From: an uncultured Bacteroidia bacterium | GTDB lineage: Bacteria; Bacteroidota; Bacteroidia; Bacteroidales; F082 | Direction of reading: 5' to 3' | Length of the DNA: 64,000 nucleotides | Assembly: GCA_902800965.1 (NCBI GenBank) | Contig: CADCGK010000001.1 | Span: 124,001-188,000, forward strand | In this document: one piece after another, positions 59,804 through 64,000 of the stretch | How the letters are laid out: every line of letters starts with the position of its first letter | How positions within the stretch are numbered: position 1 is the first letter of the stretch | The notes under the pieces: model-generated | The model's input: only the letters and a program-made list of their open reading frames with translations | What the model was told of the DNA's origin: nothing | Database searches by the model: none | Program-made: the position numbers and the translations under genes

Positions 59804-61480
59804 ATGGCAAACCCTGACGACAAAAAAATCATCTTCTCAATGGTAGGCGTGAGCAAAATCATCCCGCCTTCACGACAAATCCTGAAAGACATCTACCTCT
59901 CCTTCTTCTATGGTGCCAAGATCGGCATCATCGGCTTGAACGGAGCGGGTAAATCCACCCTGCTGCGCATCATCGCGGGCAAGGAGAAATCCTACAATGG
60001 CGAAGTGGTCTTCTCGCCCGGCTATTCCATCGGAATGCTTGACCAGGAGCCTCAGCTCGACGACAACAAGACCGTCCGCCAAGTGGTGGAAGAAGGTGTC
60101 CAGGAGATCGTTGATATTCTCAAAGAATACGAGGAAGTCAACAACAAATTTGCCGAGCCCGATGCCGACTTTGATAAATTAATCGCCCGCCAAGGTGAGC
60201 TCACTGAACTCATCGAGCAGCACGACGCTTGGGAACTTGACAGCAAGCTGGAGCGCGCCATGGATGCCCTCAACTGTCCTGAAGGCGACACTCCCGTAAA
60301 GAACCTTTCTGGTGGCGAGCGCCGTCGCGTAGCCCTCTGTCGGCTCCTCTTGCAAGAGCCCGACATCTTACTCCTCGACGAGCCCACCAACCACCTTGAT
60401 GCCGAGAGCATCCAGTGGCTGGAGAGCCACCTGCAGCAATATAAGGGCACCGTCATCGCCGTCACCCACGACCGTTACTTCCTCGACCATGTGGCTGGTT
60501 GGATCCTCGAACTCGACCGCGGCGAAGGCATCCCGTGGAAAGGTAACTATTCCTCGTGGCTCGATCAGAAAACCGCCCGTCTTGCCATGGAAGAGAAGAC
60601 CGAGAGCAAACGCCGCAAGACGTTGGAACGCGAGCTCGAATGGGTGCGCATGGCTCCCAAGGCCCGTCATGCCAAAGGAAAAGCCCGTTTGGAGTCGTAT
60701 GAGAAGATGCTCAACGAAGACGTGAAGGAAAAAGAAGAGAAACTCGAGATATACATCCCCAACGGAGATCGTCTTGGTGCCAAGGTCATTGAGGCACATG
60801 ATGTCACCAAGGCATACGGCGACAAGCTGCTCTTCGAAAACCTCAACTTTAGCTTACCTCAAGGCGGTATCGTGGGTGTCATCGGCCCCAACGGAGCCGG
60901 CAAGACCACCCTGTTCCGTCTCATCATGGGTCTTGAGAAGCCAGACTCCGGCACTTTCGAAGTCGGTGACACCGTGAAGATCGGCTATGTCGATCAGCAA
61001 CATGCTGACATCGACCCAGAGAAGACCGTCTGGGAAGTCATTAGCGGCGGCAACGAGCTGATTCAACTCGGCAAACGCAGCATGAACTCACGCGCCTACG
61101 TATCACGTTTCAACTTTGGCGGCAACGATCAGCAGAAGAAAGCCGGCGTGCTGTCAGGCGGTGAGCGCAACCGCATGCACCTTGCCTTGACCTTGAAACA
61201 AGAAGCCAACGTCCTCCTTTTGGACGAGCCAACCAACGACATCGACGTGAACACGCTTCGTGCCTTGGAGGAAGGTCTGGAGAACTTCGCTGGCTGCGCC
61301 GTCATCATTAGCCACGACCGCTGGTTCCTCGACCGTGTGGCCACCCACATCCTCGCCTTTGAGGGCAACTCACAGGTCTACTTCTTCGAAGGCAGCTACT
61401 CAGAATATGAGGAGAACAAGCTGAAACGCCTCGGCAACGTGGAGCCCAAACGCTTTCGTTATAAAAAATTAAAAGAATAA
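59804..61480 (+). CDS. ettA: Energy-dependent translational throttle protein EttA (ABC-F)
   Basis: A 558-residue ABC-F protein with two ATPase domains and no membrane part. Domain 1 shows GLNGAGKST and LSGGERRRVALCRLLLQ; the Arm/linker with coiled coil occupies about 245-315 (KTARLAMEEKTESKRRKTLERE); domain 2 shows GPNGAGKTT and LSGGERNRMHLALTL. EttA binds the ribosomal E site and adjusts the first peptide bond to the ATP/ADP ratio. It is 3 bp downstream of the glycosyltransferase gene. The EttA-type linker length favours this over the Uup or antibiotic-resistance ABC-F classes. Confidence 0.95.
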   Translation: MANPDDKKIIFSMVGVSKIIPPSRQILKDIYLSFFYGAKIGIIGLNGAGKSTLLRIIAGKEKSYNGEVVFSPGYSIGMLDQEPQLDDNKTVRQVVEEGVQEIVDILKEYEEVNNKFAEPDADFDKLIARQGELTELIEQHDAWELDSKLERAMDALNCPEGDTPVKNLSGGERRRVALCRLLLQEPDILLLDEPTNHLDAESIQWLESHLQQYKGTVIAVTHDRYFLDHVAGWILELDRGEGIPWKGNYSSWLDQKTARLAMEEKTESKRRKTLERELEWVRMAPKARHAKGKARLESYEKMLNEDVKEKEEKLEIYIPNGDRLGAKVIEAHDVTKAYGDKLLFENLNFSLPQGGIVGVIGPNGAGKTTLFRLIMGLEKPDSGTFEVGDTVKIGYVDQQHADIDPEKTVWEVISGGNELIQLGKRSMNSRAYVSRFNFGGNDQQKKAGVLSGGERNRMHLALTLKQEANVLLLDEPTNDIDVNTLRALEEGLENFAGCAVIISHDRWFLDRVATHILAFEGNSQVYFFEGSYSEYEENKLKRLGNVEPKRFRYKKLKE

Positions 61481-61502
61481 TTTGGAATTCCCATTTTTTT
61501 GC

Positions 61503-61510
61503 TATTTTTA
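61503..61510 (+). promoter_or_regulatory. Probable promoter for the small membrane protein pair
   Basis: TATTTTTA (one mismatch to TAnnTTTG) lies 18 bp downstream of TTTG at 61481-61484, which fits the -33/-7 spacing, and 46 bp before the ATG chosen at 61556. Confidence 0.5.
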
Positions 61511-61555
61511 CACTTCCATAACTATTCAACTAATTATTCACTAAAACTATTACTG

Positions 61556-62077
61556 ATGGAAGCAAACAAAATTTACAAAAACGTAATGATTTTAGGCATC
61601 GCCGGTGCTGTAGGTGCTCTTTTCAACATTCTTATTGGTTGGATCGGTAATATCTGTGATTTGGCAGTTGTCGCTGGATTCATGGGTATGTATGCCAGAC
61701 TCAACGACCTGATTGAAAAGTCCAACGCTGAAGATGCTGCCGCCTTGAAGAAGCTTCAACTCGGTGCACTTCTCTACATCGTTGGCCTCGGTGTCAGAAT
61801 GATCCCCGTCATTGGATGGATTGCTGGCCCCATCGTTCTGATTGTCGCTTTTGTTTTTATGCTCCTTGGCTACATGGCACTGAAAAAATCAGAGTCATTC
61901 CCGTACAAAGCAGCTATGGGACTTCCCTTCATCGCTGCCATTCTCGGTGTTGTTGCCGGTGTCTTCAAGATCATCCCCGTAGTGGGCACCACCATCGGCA
62001 ACATCCTGCTGATCGCAACGTTTGTCCTCTTGCTACTCGGCTGGAAGAAAACCACAGCCGCCCCTGTTACTGAGTAA
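61556..62077 (+). CDS. Small polytopic membrane protein of unknown function
   Basis: A 173-residue protein with four to five hydrophobic helices and no recognised family. The pattern of short Gly/Ile-rich helices (ILGIAGAVGALFNILIGWIG, IVGLGVRMIPVIGWIAGPI) suggests an internal duplication, since VIGWIAGPIVLIVAFVFMLLG resembles VVGTTIGNILLIATFVLLLLG near the end. ATG 61556 is preferred to an upstream TTG because it follows a plausible promoter. It precedes a DUF805 gene by 25 bp, likely in one transcript. Confidence 0.72.
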   Translation: MEANKIYKNVMILGIAGAVGALFNILIGWIGNICDLAVVAGFMGMYARLNDLIEKSNAEDAAALKKLQLGALLYIVGLGVRMIPVIGWIAGPIVLIVAFVFMLLGYMALKKSESFPYKAAMGLPFIAAILGVVAGVFKIIPVVGTTIGNILLIATFVLLLLGWKKTTAAPVTE

Positions 62078-62102
62078 CATTGTTGTTTTAAAATAAAAAA
62101 TC

Positions 62103-62465
62103 ATGAACGAATTTATTGCTGTAGCAAAACACGTATTCTTAAAGAACTACGTCAATTTTGAAGGCCGCGCCGGCCGTAAGGAATTTTGGTATGCCTTCTT
62201 GTTTAGTTTCGTCGTTAGCTTTATCTTGGGATTGTTTGGCAGAATTGGCGCTATTCTGAGCGCTATTTGGTCATTGGCCATTCTGCTCCCCACCTTGAGC
62301 GTTGGATGCCGTCGTTTGCACGACATCAACAAGCAGGGTTTGTTCCTGTTGCTTGCCCTCATCCCGATTGCGGGTATCATCATCCTCATCGTATGGTGGG
62401 CTCAGGAAGGCGACAAAGAAGCTAACCAGTACGGTCCAGTACCGGAAGACGTTAAGCCTGAGTAA
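62103..62465 (+). CDS. DUF805 membrane protein
   Basis: A 120-residue protein with the DUF805 layout: an amphipathic start (FKNYVNFEGRAGRKEFWYAFLF-type block near 13-36), three hydrophobic helices, and the invariant VGCRRLHDINKQGLFLLLALIP. DUF805 proteins are widespread small inner-membrane proteins of unknown function. It is the last gene of a two-gene unit that ends at a strong bidirectional terminator. Confidence 0.9.
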   Translation: MNEFIAVAKHVFLKNYVNFEGRAGRKEFWYAFLFSFVVSFILGLFGRIGAILSAIWSLAILLPTLSVGCRRLHDINKQGLFLLLALIPIAGIIILIVWWAQEGDKEANQYGPVPEDVKPE

Positions 62466-62480
62466 TTTACGTGTAATGGC

Positions 62481-62512
62481 AAAAAAAAGCCTCGCAATGC
62501 GAGGCTTTTTTT
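62481..62512. terminator. Bidirectional intrinsic terminator
   Basis: A perfect 7-bp stem GCCTCGC/GCGAGGC with an AAT loop, an 8-nt A-run on the left and a 7-nt T-run on the right. It ends DUF805 (+) and, from the other side, the DUF4296 gene (-), whose stop lies at its edge. Confidence 0.93.
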
Positions 62513-62849
62513 ATTGTTGCGCCTTAATAAAGCGATTCATCACCGAATCCATCACTCGTTCCAAGACATCTGGGTGATAGGTGTAATAATTCATGTTTTC
62601 TTGAAAGATGGTATCGGTGATTTCGTAATGTTCAAACAATTGATCATAATAAGCTTTTTGCAAAGGAGTGACTTCCGTACCTGAAGATCTCTTCTGGGTG
62701 AGTTCCGCCTCTATAAGATAGGAGTCGGTAAGCACATCAATCATCTGCTGTTCATCAAGGAACACCCGTGGCTTCTTGACCTTTTCCTTGTTGTTACAGG
62801 AAGGAAAGGCCAGTAAAGCCAGCAACACAAGAAAACAGCATTTTCTCAT
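62511..62849 (-). CDS. DUF4296 lipoprotein
   Basis: A 112-residue lipoprotein (signal ending FPSC, Cys19 from the chosen start) with the DUF4296 pattern: KPRVFLDEQQMIDVLTDSYLIEAELTQ followed by helices with YYDQLFEHYEITDTIFQENMNYYTYHPDVLERVMD. The family is restricted to Bacteroidota and has no known function. I start at ATG 62849, which gives a proper lipoprotein signal; an earlier ATG at 62870 would overlap the recQ end and put acidic residues first. It lies 7 bp downstream of recQ. Confidence 0.87.
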   Translation of the reverse strand: MRKCCFLVLLALLAFPSCNNKEKVKKPRVFLDEQQMIDVLTDSYLIEAELTQKRSSGTEVTPLQKAYYDQLFEHYEITDTIFQENMNYYTYHPDVLERVMDSVMNRFIKAQQ

Positions 62850-62856
62850 CACGGCA

Positions 62857-64000
62857 TCAATTTCCAACATCCGACATGAACTTGATGCGCATCAGACGCA
62901 CCTCTTCCTCGCTGTATTCGTCTTCGCCAAGTTCCCGTAGTGCTTGCTGCACATCATCGGATTCAGCCTCCTGGAAATAATCGAGGATGTCTTCCTGATG
63001 ATAGATATCGATATTGTCTTCGATGTAATAATTCAGATCCAGACGGGTTCCAGAAGAGACGATGCTCTCTATTTCCGAAAGCAGTTCATCGAACGACAGG
63101 CCTTTGCCGTAGGCGATGTCCTCCAAAGGGATACGCTTGTCGATATTCTGGATGATGCTGATCTTCAGTGCAGACTTGTTGACCACCGACTTTACCACCA
63201 TGTCGTTCGGGCGGGTGATGTCGTTCTCTTCCACATACTCCTTAATCAACTTGATGAAAGGCTCTCCGAACTTCTCGGCCTTACCGGCACCAACACCGGC
63301 AATCTGGGTCATCTCTTCCTTGGTGATAGGATACTGGATGGCCATATCTTCCAATGACGGATCTTGGAAGATGACGAAAGGCGGCAAGTTGTTCTGCTTG
63401 GCAATGGTTTTGCGCAGGTCTTTCAGCATGGTGAACAAGGTGCGGTCGGTGCCGCTGTCCTTGCTCATGCCCATCGCCATGGCTTCGGCTTCTTCGTCGT
63501 CAGTTGCGTCATAGTCATGGTCCTTCACCAACATGATGGTATAAGGCTTTTTGATGAAGTCCCTACCTTCCTTGGTGATCTTCAGAACACCATAGTTTTC
63601 GATATCCTTGCTCAGCAACTTATGCACCAAGGCTTGACGGATGATGGCGGTCCAATACTTCTCATCATGATCACCGCCAGCGCCAAAGAATTCGTTATTC
63701 TCCTGCTTGGCTGCTTTGATGTCACCTGTCAGTTTACCGACGAGCAATTCAGCAATATGTTTGGTCTTAAAGAGCTGCTTGGTGTCCACTACAGCTTCAA
63801 GAATCAGTTTCATATCCTCTTTGCCGTCGAACTTTTCCTTGGGATAGCGGCAGTTGTCACAAGAACCGCAGTTATCCTTCTCATACTCCTCACCAAAATA
63901 ATGGAGCAGCAGACGGTGGCGGCAGACTGCTGATTCCGCATAAGTCACAGTTTCATTCAACAACTCTCGAGCGATCTCTTGTTCGGCAACATTCTTGCCT
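62857..64000 (-). CDS. recQ: ATP-dependent DNA helicase RecQ (C-terminal part; 5' end beyond window)
   Basis: The last 380 or so residues of RecQ; the helicase core lies outside the right edge. Visible are the RQC zinc-binding domain (CRHRLLLHYFGEEYEKDNCGSC region with paired cysteines, then CDNCRYPKE), a winged-helix segment, and an HRDC domain (FVIFQDPSLEDMAIQYP ... IAGVGAGKAEKFGEPFIKLI). The tail after the HRDC domain is long and acidic (about 110 residues), as in many Bacteroidota RecQ proteins. The frame is open to the window edge (GKNVAEQEIARELL precedes). RecQ unwinds DNA in recombination repair. It is followed after 7 bp by the DUF4296 gene. Confidence 0.93.
   Translation of the reverse strand, partial: GKNVAEQEIARELLNETVTYAESAVCRHRLLLHYFGEEYEKDNCGSCDNCRYPKEKFDGKEDMKLILEAVVDTKQLFKTKHIAELLVGKLTGDIKAAKQENNEFFGAGGDHDEKYWTAIIRQALVHKLLSKDIENYGVLKITKEGRDFIKKPYTIMLVKDHDYDATDDEEAEAMAMGMSKDSGTDRTLFTMLKDLRKTIAKQNNLPPFVIFQDPSLEDMAIQYPITKEEMTQIAGVGAGKAEKFGEPFIKLIKEYVEENDITRPNDMVVKSVVNKSALKISIIQNIDKRIPLEDIAYGKGLSFDELLSEIESIVSSGTRLDLNYYIEDNIDIYHQEDILDYFQEAESDDVQQALRELGEDEYSEEEVRLMRIKFMSDVGN

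Noticed and set aside
61499..62077. Longer N-terminus from TTG for the small membrane protein
   Set aside because: It would begin upstream of the predicted promoter box and adds a poorly conserved-looking segment; ATG 61556 is more likely.
62481..62512. Another copy of the TCATTGCGAG-type palindrome (it contains GCAATGCGAG)
   Set aside because: The similarity ends at the stem; the flanking A- and T-runs make it an ordinary intrinsic terminator.

Overview
The window comes from a Bacteroidota chromosome, most likely an uncultivated gut- or rumen-type member of the Bacteroidales. Evidence: the Bat aerotolerance operon, a fused MurF-alanine racemase, the DUF4271-hemD-rnpA-yidD block, SusC-type TonB receptors beside surface lipoproteins (DUF4249, DUF5689), Omp28/DUF6029 proteins, and many TAnnTTTG -7 promoter boxes with no obvious Shine-Dalgarno sequences. 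Genes are dense: no gene-free stretch exceeds about 210 bp, and the one that long holds a terminator and a tRNA gene.

Layout. 1-4459 (-): moxR, DUF58, a BatD-like membrane protein, batA and the start of batB, cut by the window edge. 4552-7001 (-): an AlgI/DltB-type MBOAT acyltransferase with an SGNH-like partner. 7088-8377 (+): aspartate kinase. 8417-9436 (-): two small secreted proteins. 9490-10173 (+): trmO. 10166-14789 (-): manA, a TlpA thioredoxin, a DUF6029 barrel and an Omp28-like lipoprotein with a CNNC motif. 14888-22618: M20 amidohydrolase, mtnN, a LOG-family protein, a P-loop kinase/dCMP deaminase fusion, an NhaC antiporter and lipoproteins. 22688-25479: initiator tRNA, era, der and an S4 protein. 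25476-34519: dihydroorotase, polyprenol-phosphate mannosyltransferase, and a TonB receptor + DUF5689 lipoprotein + divergent secreted nuclease-fold protein, possibly a scavenging locus. 34532-43288 (-): GH20 hexosaminidase, SGNH hydrolase, a two-TM protein, a 916-residue zinc-ribbon protein of unknown role, and MurF-Alr. 43356-45604 (-): pta-ackA. 45701-51939 (+): DUF4271, hemD, rnpA, yidD, S41 protease, O-antigen ligase-like protein, cdd, GtrA. 51991-55826 (-): PAS mini-protein, DUF4249, TonB receptor. 55924-62465 (+): LptF/G permease, two glycosyltransferases, ettA, two small membrane proteins. 62511-64000 (-): DUF4296 lipoprotein and the 3' part of recQ.

Most of the content is housekeeping and envelope biogenesis; I see no prophage, transposase or CRISPR array. 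The unusual feature is a set of about 18 short tandem arrays with a 7-nt period (sometimes 8), all variants of RGTTRRR (AGTTAGG, GGTTAAA, AGTTAGA, AGTTGGC, AGTTAAA and so on). They sit at gene ends, where they supply or overlap the stop codons of about eleven genes. They fill operon spacers up to the next ATG, and they form inverted pairs between convergent genes. Three lie in frame inside coding sequences; two of these give the same peptide, SNLSPLTS, to two unrelated proteins (an S41 protease and an LptF/G permease). The GH20 gene carries one heptamer array and also an unrelated palindromic interspersed repeat in frame. Together these look like an actively spreading heptanucleotide repeat superfamily that remodels C-termini, loops and gene boundaries.
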